Assembly: GCA_002429385.1 (NCBI GenBank)
Contig: DIZL01000001.1
Location: 4,795-68,794, forward strand
Length of the DNA: 64,000 bases
Direction: 5' to 3'
Source of the DNA: Prolixibacteraceae bacterium UBA6029
Lineage (GTDB): Bacteria > Bacteroidota > Bacteroidia > Bacteroidales > Prolixibacteraceae
Part shown: positions 28,160 through 36,485 of the stretch, piece by piece
Numbering within the stretch: the first letter of the stretch is position 1
Layout of the letters: each line of letters begins with the position of its first letter
Translations under genes and position numbers: made by a program
The notes under the pieces: generated by a model
Database searches by the model: none
Seen by the model: only the letters and a program-made list of their open reading frames with translations
What the model was told of the DNA's origin: nothing

Positions 28160-29212
28160 ATGAATCATCCACTAAGCAATAACTACCGGCTGCTAATATA
28201 CTATGCCTTGTTTTGGGCAGTGATTGGTGTCACCAATCTCATCCTTCAGATCTTTTTTTACAATGTCCCGCTGACCCTCTCGCTGCTCGATACCGTCGGC
28301 ACCTTTGTGATTTATCCCTTGCTGGGTTCAAGCATCTGGTATAGCATCCGATACAATAACCTGGAAGAAATCAGCATCGGGCGTTTAATCGTTTTTCATT
28401 TTATTGCCGCCTCCATCTTATGCGGCATCTGGGTGATGCTGATCTATGCCATCTTTAAACCCTTTATGGGTCAAGGCAATGATTTCCTGAAAAACACACT
28501 TCCTTCCAAAATATTTGGCGGGTACGTGATGTACGCCGTTTACCTGATCTTTTTCTATGCAGTTAATTATTACCAGAGCCTAAAAGAAAAAATCAAGAAA
28601 GAAGGCGAGTACGTTGCATTAATCCGTGAGGCCGAATTGCAGGCCTTAAAATCACAGATCAACCCTCATTTCCTGTTCAACAGCCTCAATTCAATCTCTT
28701 CGTTAACCGTGAGCGATCCCGAAAAAGCGCAGGAGATGGTCATCAACCTATCCACCTTCATGCGCTATTCACTGCTTCACAACGAAAAGGAAATGGTATC
28801 GTTCACCCGGGAATTGGAAAACATCAAACTATACCTGAGTATTGAAAAAGTGCGCTTCGGAAAGAAACTCAATGCCGAATTTGAGATCAACGCCCACTGC
28901 CTCGAAGCCGAAATACCCAACATGATCATGCAGCCCTTATTCGAAAATGCCATCAAGTACGGCGTTTACGAAACTACCGAACAGGTAACCATTAAGACAA
29001 CCTGCACATGCGATGGTAACGTTTTGATGATAACTATCGTAAATGATTACGATCACAGTACCCTGAAACGGAAAGGGGAAGGCATAGGCCTGCGAAACAT
29101 CCGAAAGCGTATGGAAATCATTTACAATCAACCCGATCTAATGAAAATAACAGACAATAAAACCAGCTTTGAAGTTCAATTAATCATCCCGCAAAAACAA
29201 GCAACATCATGA
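28160..29212 (+). CDS. Sensor histidine kinase, LytS family
   Basis: 350 residues. Four N-terminal membrane helices (about 12-35, 40-65, 78-100 and 118-138), a short coiled linker, the His_kinase phosphoacceptor motif QINPHFLFNSLNS, and an ATPase domain with N-box ENAIKYGVYE and G-box GEGIGLRNIRKR. Its stop overlaps the LytTR regulator ATG by 4 bp, a cognate two-component pair. The preceding LiaF-like protein suggests regulation by envelope state. Confidence 0.92.
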   Translation: MNHPLSNNYRLLIYYALFWAVIGVTNLILQIFFYNVPLTLSLLDTVGTFVIYPLLGSSIWYSIRYNNLEEISIGRLIVFHFIAASILCGIWVMLIYAIFKPFMGQGNDFLKNTLPSKIFGGYVMYAVYLIFFYAVNYYQSLKEKIKKEGEYVALIREAELQALKSQINPHFLFNSLNSISSLTVSDPEKAQEMVINLSTFMRYSLLHNEKEMVSFTRELENIKLYLSIEKVRFGKKLNAEFEINAHCLEAEIPNMIMQPLFENAIKYGVYETTEQVTIKTTCTCDGNVLMITIVNDYDHSTLKRKGEGIGLRNIRKRMEIIYNQPDLMKITDNKTSFEVQLIIPQKQATS

Positions 29213-29967
29213 GCGATAAATTACAAACCCTCATTATTGAAGACGAGGAACTGGCCCGTAACCTGCTGCGCTCGTACCTGAAAGATCAACCCGGAATTGA
29301 AATTATTGGCGAATGTGAAAACGGTTTTGATGGAGTGAAAGCCATCAACGACAAGAAACCTGACCTGGTATTTCTCGACATCCAGATGCCCAAAATCACG
29401 GGATTTGAAATGATTGAACTGCTTGACCATAAACCCCAGATTATTTTTACCACGGCTTACGACCAGTTTGCCTTAAAGGCATTCGAGCTCAATGCAGTGG
29501 ATTACCTGCTCAAGCCATTCTCGAAAGACCGTATGTTATCGGCCATCGAAAAGGTGAAACACCGCATCCAGAGCGGCGAGGATACGGCTGAGAAGCTTGA
29601 GGAACTTTCGAACTTTCGTCCCGGTGAGGAGTTCATTGATCGGGTAGTGGTTAAAGACCGCCACAAGATACACATCATCACTGTCGATCAGATCAGGTAT
29701 ATCGAATCGCTCGACGACTATGTGATGATCTATACCAACGATGGGCGGCACATGAAACAAAAAACCATGAAATACTTCGAAACCAATCTCGATCCGAAGA
29801 ACTTCATCCGCATCCACCGTTCGTACATCGTCCATGTCGACCATATTGCCGAAATTCAGCAGTACGAAAAGGAAGCCTACATCATTATCCTGAAAGACAA
29901 AGACAAAACCAAACTAAAGGTCAGCAAGACAGGATATAAAAAGATCAAGGAAACCCTTCATTTTTAG
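29209..29967 (+). CDS. Response regulator, LytTR DNA-binding family
   Basis: 252 residues. Receiver domain 1-120 with acidic pocket EDE, phosphoacceptor Asp57 (FLDIQMP) and the conserved TAYD and KPF motifs; LytTR DNA-binding domain about 150-250 (YIESLDDYVMIYTNDGRH, FIRIHRSYIVHVDHI). Translationally coupled to the LytS kinase. Likely binds the repeated palindromes upstream of the two LiaF-like genes (26884 and 27370). Confidence 0.93.
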   Translation: MSDKLQTLIIEDEELARNLLRSYLKDQPGIEIIGECENGFDGVKAINDKKPDLVFLDIQMPKITGFEMIELLDHKPQIIFTTAYDQFALKAFELNAVDYLLKPFSKDRMLSAIEKVKHRIQSGEDTAEKLEELSNFRPGEEFIDRVVVKDRHKIHIITVDQIRYIESLDDYVMIYTNDGRHMKQKTMKYFETNLDPKNFIRIHRSYIVHVDHIAEIQQYEKEAYIIILKDKDKTKLKVSKTGYKKIKETLHF

Positions 29968-30005
29968 TTTCCAAACGCAACCTCCCGGAAACCTGGGAAT
30001 ATTTA

Positions 30006-30046
30006 GCCAAAAGAGGCTCCCGAAACGGAGCCTCTTTTGGCTTTTT
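30006..30046 (+). terminator. Rho-independent terminator of the LiaF-LytS-LytTR operon
   Basis: A perfect 15-bp stem (GCCAAAAGAGGCTCC with its complement) around CGAAAC, followed by TTTTT. Confidence 0.85.
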
Positions 30047-30274
30047 AGGTAATCATGCATTGCATTGCGGCTTTTCAGGTGCATCGCACCGACAGCAGAA
30101 TAAATTCTGAATAATCCTAATGCCCCAAGGTGCATAGCGCTGACAGTATGACACATAAAAGACTGCCTGGTTTGTCATAGGATTTGTTTTCTGATAAAAA
30201 CGAACTTCTATCCCGTTGATATTTAGTAGAAAAAACTTGTGGATTATCTGTCTTTCGGGTAAGGATTGGCAAGG

Positions 30275-30390
30275 TTTTTGTGTGTAAATTGTGTGTACAA
30301 TGAGTGTACAATACGTGTAGCTTATGTGTTCATGAACACACAAGGTACACACAAGGTACACAGGAGGTACACACAAGGTACACACAAAAG
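30275..30390. repeat. Large imperfect palindrome of GTGTGTAC/GTACACAC units
   Basis: About 58-bp arms centred on the perfect palindrome TGTGTTCATGAACACA (30325-30340). The right arm is four tandem GGTACACA(CAA) units and the left arm is their diverged complement. It ends 23 bp before the DUF6266 ATG. Confidence 0.65.
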
Positions 30391-30412
30391 GGCAACTTAA
30401 CACTATGGGAAT

Positions 30413-31057
30413 ATGACTCTATTGAAACAAGGAACAGGTTCGTCGCTTACCGGGATGGTAGGCCCAATCGTTATCGCAGAGTGGATGGGGCAAACTTACA
30501 TGCGCAGCGCACCCAAGCGCAAAGTGAAGAATTCGTGGTCGCCTCAGCAGCTGCTTCACCGCAAACGCTTTAAATTGGTGAATACTTTTTGCAAACAGTT
30601 TAGAGTATTTCTGATCCCGCAGATTTGGAATGATACGGCCGAAAGGATGAGTGGCTATGCTCTTTTCCTGAAAACCAACATGCCTGCCTTTGCAGCAGAT
30701 GGAAGCCTGATGGACCCAAAGCTGATCCGATTATCGACAGGCAAACTGCCCTTAGTTGAAGAATTAAAAGCTGATCGGTCCGTACCTGGGTCCAACACCA
30801 TTAACGTAAGCTGGTCGAAAACTTCCGTCCTGGGCGGAATCCGGTCGAAAGATGAGCTGATGGTAATCAGTGCGGGAAATGGGAAATATTCGGAAATCAC
30901 GGGTACCGGCATCATCAGGTACGCCTTGAATGGTTCGTTTGAACTGCCTCAACCCCCTGCTTCTGCCACACACATTTACCTGTTCTTTGGCTCCAAGGAT
31001 AGGAGGGATTATTCGGAAAGCGTTTGCATTGAGTTAGGAACGAATGACACGAATTAG
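30413..31057 (+). CDS. DUF6266 family protein
   Basis: 214 residues. The N-terminus (LLKQGTGSSLTGMVGPIVIAEWMGQTYMRS) and the following PKRKVKNSWSPQQLLHRKRF block match the Bacteroidota DUF6266 pattern, where a Gly-rich start is followed by a basic segment and a predicted beta-sandwich C-terminus. No signal peptide or known catalytic motif. The gene lies alone after a large palindrome and its function is unknown. Confidence 0.7.
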   Translation: MTLLKQGTGSSLTGMVGPIVIAEWMGQTYMRSAPKRKVKNSWSPQQLLHRKRFKLVNTFCKQFRVFLIPQIWNDTAERMSGYALFLKTNMPAFAADGSLMDPKLIRLSTGKLPLVEELKADRSVPGSNTINVSWSKTSVLGGIRSKDELMVISAGNGKYSEITGTGIIRYALNGSFELPQPPASATHIYLFFGSKDRRDYSESVCIELGTNDTN

Positions 31058-31169
31058 TAAGTATTTCACGAATTAACTATTACTCAGCAGGTGACTCGCA
31101 GTCACCTGCTGAGTAATATGAAGAGGTGTAGATTGCAAATGTCGCCACAAATGGGGACTGTCTACCCGA

Positions 31170-31325
31170 TTATGCACTTGGTTTGGTTGGGCTTTCCAGT
31201 TTTCTGCGCTTGAAATATTCAACGATTTCCTCTTTGGTCATCTTTGAAAGCTTTTCGCTTAATTTATCTCGTTGTTCACGCATGAATTTTACAGCGTCAA
31301 ACGTTTTCTCAGTTGTTGTCTTCAT
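31170..31325 (-). CDS. Small protein partnered with the PIN toxin, probable antitoxin
   Basis: 51 residues, too short for routine ORF lists: starts MKTTTEKTFDAVKFMREQR and ends ESPTKPSA. Helical and charged, with a central KLSKMTKEEIVEYFKRRKLE helix. Its ATG lies inside the last codons of the PIN gene (17-bp overlap), so the two are translationally coupled with the toxin first. No DNA-binding domain is obvious; assigned as antitoxin from position. Confidence 0.6.
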   Translation of the reverse strand: MKTTTEKTFDAVKFMREQRDKLSEKLSKMTKEEIVEYFKRRKLESPTKPSA

Positions 31326-31776
31326 AATTCATAAAGTCTCTCGGTGAACGTATTTCCAATTCTTTGTATACATTTTTAATGTTAATTGAATTGTATCCCC
31401 GAATTCTCTGAACATTAACAATGTGTTTAAAATTCCAACTTATCAAATAGTCAGCACGATTAATTGTCGCCAATGCAATATGCAGACAGTCTGCAATGCT
31501 TGTTTGTCCAACAACTTTCTCTGTAATATACTGTGTTGCCAATTCTACGGCTTCGTCGGTTGTTTCGATGAACTCTGTATTCTCCACCTTTAAATTATTA
31601 ACCAGCTCTTTCACTTTCTCAGGAGCCGGATTCAATTCGTCCTGTGTAATGGAGGAAAATAAAAGTTTAAATTCCCCATTCTGAAGTCTGGTGAAGAGCG
31701 GTCTGGTGAATTCGGAAAATTCTTTATCGAAATAACCGCCAAAGACTGAAGTGTCAATATAAAGTCTTTGTTTCAT
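31309..31776 (-). CDS. PIN-domain toxin
   Basis: 155 residues, type II VapC-like RNase: N-terminal acidic motif YIDTSVFGGYF (Asp8), a mid Glu region, and SIADCLHIALA with the second acidic cluster, plus the C-terminal ISWNFKHIV. Followed by an overlapping 51-residue partner gene. VapC toxins cleave tRNA or rRNA; the target here is unknown. Confidence 0.85.
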   Translation of the reverse strand: MKQRLYIDTSVFGGYFDKEFSEFTRPLFTRLQNGEFKLLFSSITQDELNPAPEKVKELVNNLKVENTEFIETTDEAVELATQYITEKVVGQTSIADCLHIALATINRADYLISWNFKHIVNVQRIRGYNSINIKNVYKELEIRSPRDFMNYEDNN

Positions 31777-32085
31777 GCCATAAATATAGTGATAATATCA
31801 GAAAATTAGTTTGTCGTGTTTCCCTTTTCCTTTTTCCAAATGACTTTACATCTTCAATTTGGATTTATATTCTTGTCATCCGAATATAGCTTCTTGATCT
31901 GAAAAATTAATAGAGTACGGAGAAAGTAGAGAAAGTGGGCATTACGGAGCGGTTGAATGCAACACCTGATCTTCCATATTGCGATGCGACTGACGCTTTT
32001 CAGAGGTTGTAATTAAATAGTGTGGAGGAAATTAAATGGGATTATAGAAACAAATCTAATTCTTGATAATTATACCAATATTTGG
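31777..32085. pseudogene. Intergenic stretch with a degenerate copy of the 32927-33301 gene
   Basis: 31838-31900 aligns over 63 bp with 33072-33134, inside the gene 32927-33301, at roughly 86% identity by eye. It encodes a broken version of the TSHLQFGFRFLPLEYNFLI segment with a premature stop (atc tga). The rest is AT-rich DNA plus a short purine tract (31920-31940). Confidence 0.55.
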
Positions 32086-32093
32086 TAACTTTG
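32063..32093 (+). promoter_or_regulatory. Promoter of the parDE-type locus
   Basis: TTG at 32063-32065, 20-bp spacer, then TAACTTTG at 32086-32093, a full match to the Bacteroidota -7 motif, 18 bp before the antitoxin ATG. Confidence 0.6.
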
Positions 32094-32110
32094 AGAAAAT
32101 TTAATGGATT

Positions 32111-32362
32111 ATGAATAGAAATACTTCAATATCATTAGGAAACTATTTTGACAGTTTTATCCAAAGTAAAATATCTGTAGGACGCTATAAGAATGCAAGT
32201 GAAGTAGTCCGTGCGGGTTTAAGGCTTTTGGAAGAAGAAGAAAACAAGATTATGGCTTTAAGAGAAGCTATTCAGGAAGGAATAGGAAGCGGAATTGCCT
32301 CTGATTTTGACGCTAAGTCCCATTTGAAAAAATTAAAAGCTAATAAGAATCTGAATGGGTAA
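32111..32362 (+). CDS. ParD-family antitoxin
   Basis: 83 residues. N-terminal ribbon-helix-helix (NTSISLGNYFDSFIQSKISVGRYKNASEVVRAGLRLLEEEE, about residues 3-45), which dimerises and binds its own promoter, then a flexible helical toxin-binding tail. Overlaps the toxin gene by 8 bp. Type II antitoxin. Confidence 0.9.
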   Translation: MNRNTSISLGNYFDSFIQSKISVGRYKNASEVVRAGLRLLEEEENKIMALREAIQEGIGSGIASDFDAKSHLKKLKANKNLNG

Positions 32363-32657
32363 GTATAAGTTATCCAATAAGGCAGTTGATGATTTAACGC
32401 AGATTTGGAATTATACATTCAATAAATGGTCTGAAAAACAGGCAGACAAATACTATAATATGCTTTTGGATAATTTCAACGAAATTGCCGGTAGTCCTGA
32501 TTTAGGTAAAAATTATTCAGTAGTAACAGAAAACTTATTGGGATTTAAAGCTGGCAGACACCTCATTTTTTACAGAAAGATTGCAGACAATGAAATTGAA
32601 ATCATAAGAATTCTGCATGAACAAATGGATTTGAAAAATAGAATAAAAGAAAAATAG
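32355..32657 (+). CDS. ParE/RelE-superfamily toxin
   Basis: 100 residues. ParE-type motifs: N-terminal KYKLSNKAVDDLTQIWNYTFNKWSEKQADKYY, central GRHLIFYRKI and C-terminal IIRILHEQMD. Full length. Family members poison gyrase. Paired with the ParD antitoxin by a frame overlap. Confidence 0.9.
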   Translation: MGKYKLSNKAVDDLTQIWNYTFNKWSEKQADKYYNMLLDNFNEIAGSPDLGKNYSVVTENLLGFKAGRHLIFYRKIADNEIEIIRILHEQMDLKNRIKEK

Positions 32658-32926
32658 CCATATATAAGCGCACCTATCCGCAAGTCGGGTTTCGGTGTTT
32701 CGTTGACAGGTAATTAGTAATTTGGGTATCGATTAAAATAGATCACAGATCCGAAGTTAAGAGGTGCAGATTGCATCCTCGATCCCGATAGCTATCGGGA
32801 CTATCGGGACTGCACCAGCAGCGGTAATATAAGTTTAAAACAAGAAAAGTACTGTATATTTGGTTGCAGTTACTGGTTATAGGCAAAGTAAAATGATTTA
32901 CGATCAAACTTAAGACTACTTAAATA

Positions 32927-33301
32927 ATGGACAGACAGAAATTTAATCCGGAAAAGATCACTTCGAGATTACAGTTATTCAATTACAGGTATGAACTGAA
33001 AGGCACTACTTTAAAGATCTTTCTACCCATGCTCTGTTATCTGAAAGTCTCAGTCTCAAATGACAGAGTTAAAATGACTTCACATCTTCAGTTTGGATTT
33101 AGATTCTTGCCACTCGAATATAACTTCCTGATTTATGGTGCAACATTGTATGCGTTGGCATGGTTTCAGTGGACAAATATAAATAAGGGGGTTTTCATAT
33201 TATTTGGACTGCTTGTGCTTCATTTTGTCATATGTTTTATAAAGATAGAATCGATGAGATCCATCATTCACAATTGGATTGAAAAGGATTCTCAGGCTTA
33301 A
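32927..33301 (+). CDS. Hypothetical protein with two membrane helices
   Basis: 124 residues. A soluble N-terminal half with KFNPEKITSRLQLFNYRYELKG is followed by two hydrophobic segments (about 62-82 and 86-105) and a charged tail. I do not recognise the family. A degenerate partial copy lies 1.2 kb upstream (31838-31900), with the parDE locus between the two copies. Confidence 0.6.
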   Translation: MDRQKFNPEKITSRLQLFNYRYELKGTTLKIFLPMLCYLKVSVSNDRVKMTSHLQFGFRFLPLEYNFLIYGATLYALAWFQWTNINKGVFILFGLLVLHFVICFIKIESMRSIIHNWIEKDSQA

Positions 33302-33432
33302 TTAAACTAACTCCTCTTGAAATGCCTAAAAGCTAGCAACAATTGGTGTAAAGGTTGAAAAACAAATTATGCCGGATGGCGGATACAGTTAGCTTAACGA
33401 AAAAAGTTCTACGTTTATCGCAGGACTTTTGC

Positions 33433-33440
33433 TATTTTTG
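33433..33440 (+). promoter_or_regulatory. -7 promoter element
   Basis: TATTTTTG at 33433-33440, 21 bp before the ATG at 33461, matches the Bacteroidota consensus. The -33 element is not clear. Confidence 0.4.
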
Positions 33441-33460
33441 AGAATCAATTCCCGAAGAAC

Positions 33461-34009
33461 ATGAACAACGCATATAGCATATTGTCATTAACTGGTCCCT
33501 GGCTCTCACTCGTGAAATTTGTTTCAGGAGTTGATAAGGAAACACTGGCCTGGATCGTTCTTTTGCAGGCCATCCTGCTGATTCTCCTGCTGGGGATTGT
33601 AGTTCAGAAATATTTCAGGGGAAAGAGGCCAACCTTCTTTTTCAGGCTCTTACGGAAAGTAAAGCTTGATGTATTGCTTGAAAAGGACAGGGTTTTTCGC
33701 CCTCAGGTTCTGACCATGACCATCCGTAACATTGGAAAATACGATGCCGACATTGATGCCCCTGTTTTGGAATACCGTAAGATATGGTCCACACGGCGTT
33801 TCAAGCTGAATGGTTACAATGGCAAACAAATTTACCCGATGTATATTGGTTCTGAAAAGAGCCACCAGTTAAGCATTGAAACATCGACCTTTCACATGTA
33901 CGACCGGGAAGTGAAAAAGTACTATTGGGCACGGATTTTGGTAACTGATGCTGAAGGCCGTAAATGGAAATCGAACAGCGTGAAACTAAGGAAGAGTTTG
34001 GTCACTTAA
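33461..34009 (+). CDS. Hypothetical single-pass membrane protein
   Basis: 182 residues: one hydrophobic helix (about 28-50, LAWIVLLQAILLILLLGIVV), then a basic stretch and a soluble beta-rich domain (about 75-180) containing TMTIRNIGKYDADIDAPVLEYRKIW, which looks like an Ig/transthyretin-type fold. No family recognised and no conserved neighbour. Confidence 0.6.
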   Translation: MNNAYSILSLTGPWLSLVKFVSGVDKETLAWIVLLQAILLILLLGIVVQKYFRGKRPTFFFRLLRKVKLDVLLEKDRVFRPQVLTMTIRNIGKYDADIDAPVLEYRKIWSTRRFKLNGYNGKQIYPMYIGSEKSHQLSIETSTFHMYDREVKKYYWARILVTDAEGRKWKSNSVKLRKSLVT

Positions 34010-34317
34010 AGACAGCGGAAAAAGGAGCATGGAGCATGGAGCACGGAGCATGGAGCACGGGAAAAGGGAAAGGGAAATAGGAGTGGTGCTGAAACAAATT
34101 CAGCATGACGGCGCGTCTCGGGACGGCATGACAAGTTAAGGGAGTCATCGGGAGAGTAGGTAAGGTATATGAAGATTTGGTGTCCGCCAGTTGGCGGATG
34201 GTGTTTTAGAGTCTTGGTGGCAAGATTGGTTGGGCATCTATCATAAGCATTACAATCCCTTTTATGGGATCAAAAATTAAATGAAACTACTCGTTTCTTA
34301 ATAGGAAAAATGAACTC
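34010..34317. repeat. Repeat-rich intergenic region
   Basis: Starts with a GGAGCATGGAGCATGGAGCACGG tandem tract written here as three to five nine-base GGAGCATGG units (34025-34060), then GGGAAA units. Short REP-like palindromes follow: GCTGAA-N5-TTCAGC (34090-34106) and CCGCCAGTTGGCGG (34187-34200). No gene seen. Confidence 0.55.
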
Positions 34318-36297
34318 ATGATAAGAGACTGGAGATTTAATGGTGTTGATTTTTCGACTTACCCCTATTATGGAGGTGACGATCTGGGTGTGACCTGGTC
34401 GAAAGAAAAGACACTTATACGAATATGGGCTCCAACGGCTACTGCCGTTGAATTAAACATCTACAAGCAGGGTCAGGGAGGTTCACCCATACGGATCGAC
34501 CAGTTTGAAAAGTCGGAATGTGGGGCCTGGACAATTCAGTTGAATGGTGATTTAAACGGATATTACTATACGATCAAGGTCAACGATGGAAGCTGGCTGA
34601 ACGAAACCCCCGGGGTAGATGCACGTGCGGTTGGAATCAACGGGAAACGTGGTTTGATATTTAATCCTGAGGAAACGAACCCTGAGGGTTGGAAAGACGA
34701 TCAGCGAATCAAATGTGATCATGCCTCGGATGCCATAATCTATGAGTTGCATGTGCGTGATTTCTCGATTGATCCTTCCTCAGGAATGAAGAACAAGGGA
34801 AAATACCTGGCCTTTACCGAAACGGGAACCCTTTCGCCGGAAGGATTAAAAACAGGAATCGATCATTTGAAAGAGCTGGGCATCACACATGTTCATCTGT
34901 TACCGGTAGCTGATTTCCTGACAGTGGATGAGCAGGTGCCCGATAAGTCGTATAACTGGGGCTACGATCCACTGAATTTCAATGCACCCGAAGGCAGCTA
35001 CGCCACCGATTCAAATTCCACAGCTCGGATACTTGAACTGAAAATGCTTGTTCAATCACTTCACCAGGAAGGAATAGGGGTTATTTTTGATGTGGTTTAC
35101 AATCACACCGCTTATACACGCAGGTCTTATTTTAATCAGACTGTTCCGGGATATTATTACCGGCAGAGAACAAATGGCACGTTTTCGAATGCAAGCGGCT
35201 GCGGCAATGAAGTAGCTACCGAGCGAAACATGGTGCGTAAATACATCATCGATTCGCTGTATTACTGGGCCACAGAATTTCATTTGGATGGTTTCAGGTT
35301 CGACCTGATGGGAATCTATGACCTGGACACCATGAACCAGATCAGGGTGAGGATGGATACTATTTCACCCACTATTTTATTGTATGGCGAAGGCTGGGCG
35401 GCCGATAAGAGTCCCATGAATGAAGCATGGCGTGCGGTCAATACCAATGTGTCGCGTCTTTTTCGTATTGCAGCCTTTAATGATGATTTTCGGGATGGCA
35501 TCAAAGGAACCCTTTCGGAAAAAAACAGCAAGGGATTCGTAAGCGGACAGGTCACCCAGGAGGAAAACATCAAGTTCGGGATTGCTGCGGCCTGTTTCCA
35601 TCCGCAGATTGAATATGATTATGTGGAACATTCAAAATCACCCTGGGCAGCCGAACCCTGGCAATGCATCAATTATAATTCGTGTCACGATAATCAGACC
35701 CTGTACGACAAGCTGAGTTCAAGTTGCTGTCCAAAGGCCAGCGAAGAAGAAGTAAAACGTATGGTCATGATGGCAGGCGCCCTGGTGCTGACTTCGCAGG
35801 GCATTCCGTTTCTTCATGCCGGAGAAGAAATGGCCCGTACCAAGCTGGGCGACCACAACTCGTATAAGTCACCCGACCGGATTAACCGGATCGACTGGAC
35901 ACGGAAAAGCGAATACAACGAGATATTCAGGTATTACCAGGCGCTGATTGCTTTGCGTAAGACTCATCCGGCTTTCCATATGAACTGGGCCAGCCTGATT
36001 CGCAAACACCTTATTTTCCCTTCAGATTATCAACCCGGAGTGGCGTCCTACAGTTTGGTCAATCACGCCAACGATGATCCCTGGAAAACCATCTTGGTAG
36101 TCTTTAACGGGAACCGTAATGAAGTTGCGTTTAAACTGCAGCCACAGATACATTGGAGGATCATTGCCCTGGATACTTCTATTAATCCTGACAGCACCGA
36201 TTATATATATGGAGACGAGATCCAGGTTCCGGGAATTTCCATGCTCATGCTGGTTGAGGATTATTTCAGTCCCTCCATGCAGTTTGGGGAAGGATAG
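34318..36297 (+). CDS. pulA: Type I pullulanase (GH13_14)
   Basis: 659 residues, no signal peptide, so cytosolic debranching of alpha-1,6 links in glycogen or imported maltodextrin. An N-terminal CBM48-like beta domain (about 10-110) precedes the GH13 barrel: YNWGYDPLNF (pullulanase signature), DVVYNHT, nucleophile Asp329 in GFRFDLMG, acid/base Glu358 in YGEGW, Asp458 in CHDN, and a C-terminal beta domain. Monocistronic. Confidence 0.93.
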   Translation: MIRDWRFNGVDFSTYPYYGGDDLGVTWSKEKTLIRIWAPTATAVELNIYKQGQGGSPIRIDQFEKSECGAWTIQLNGDLNGYYYTIKVNDGSWLNETPGVDARAVGINGKRGLIFNPEETNPEGWKDDQRIKCDHASDAIIYELHVRDFSIDPSSGMKNKGKYLAFTETGTLSPEGLKTGIDHLKELGITHVHLLPVADFLTVDEQVPDKSYNWGYDPLNFNAPEGSYATDSNSTARILELKMLVQSLHQEGIGVIFDVVYNHTAYTRRSYFNQTVPGYYYRQRTNGTFSNASGCGNEVATERNMVRKYIIDSLYYWATEFHLDGFRFDLMGIYDLDTMNQIRVRMDTISPTILLYGEGWAADKSPMNEAWRAVNTNVSRLFRIAAFNDDFRDGIKGTLSEKNSKGFVSGQVTQEENIKFGIAAACFHPQIEYDYVEHSKSPWAAEPWQCINYNSCHDNQTLYDKLSSSCCPKASEEEVKRMVMMAGALVLTSQGIPFLHAGEEMARTKLGDHNSYKSPDRINRIDWTRKSEYNEIFRYYQALIALRKTHPAFHMNWASLIRKHLIFPSDYQPGVASYSLVNHANDDPWKTILVVFNGNRNEVAFKLQPQIHWRIIALDTSINPDSTDYIYGDEIQVPGISMLMLVEDYFSPSMQFGEG

Positions 36298-36485
36298 AAG
36301 AAGGGAGAAGGGAGAAGGGAAAAAAAGGAGAAGGGAGACCGGAGAAAGGAGAAAGGAGAAGGAAAAACGGAAAGAGTCATTAGTCATTGGGAAAGAGGAT
36401 AAAAAAAGAGGAAAGAGGAATAAAGAACATAAGTGGGGTAATTCTTATTCCTTATTGCTCTTTCCTCTTTCCTGATATTTATAAA
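36298..36485. repeat. Purine tract and convergent intergenic region
   Basis: GGGAGAAGG/GGAGAAAGG units (36298-36370), then gtcattagtcattggg, followed by a pyrimidine tract (36450-36470). No coding sequence. Confidence 0.5.

Noticed and set aside
30275..30390. CRISPR array
   Set aside because: The units are short (about 11 bp), contiguous and arranged as a palindrome without unique spacers, and no cas genes are nearby.
30304..30573. 89-codon frame over the GTACAC palindrome
   Set aside because: Reads tandem repeats (YTQGTQEVHTRYTQ) and overlaps the DUF6266 gene in another frame.
36119..36475. 118-codon frame at the pullulanase 3' end
   Set aside because: Overlaps the pullulanase frame and continues into a purine tract (RREKGEGKKRRRE); shadow.
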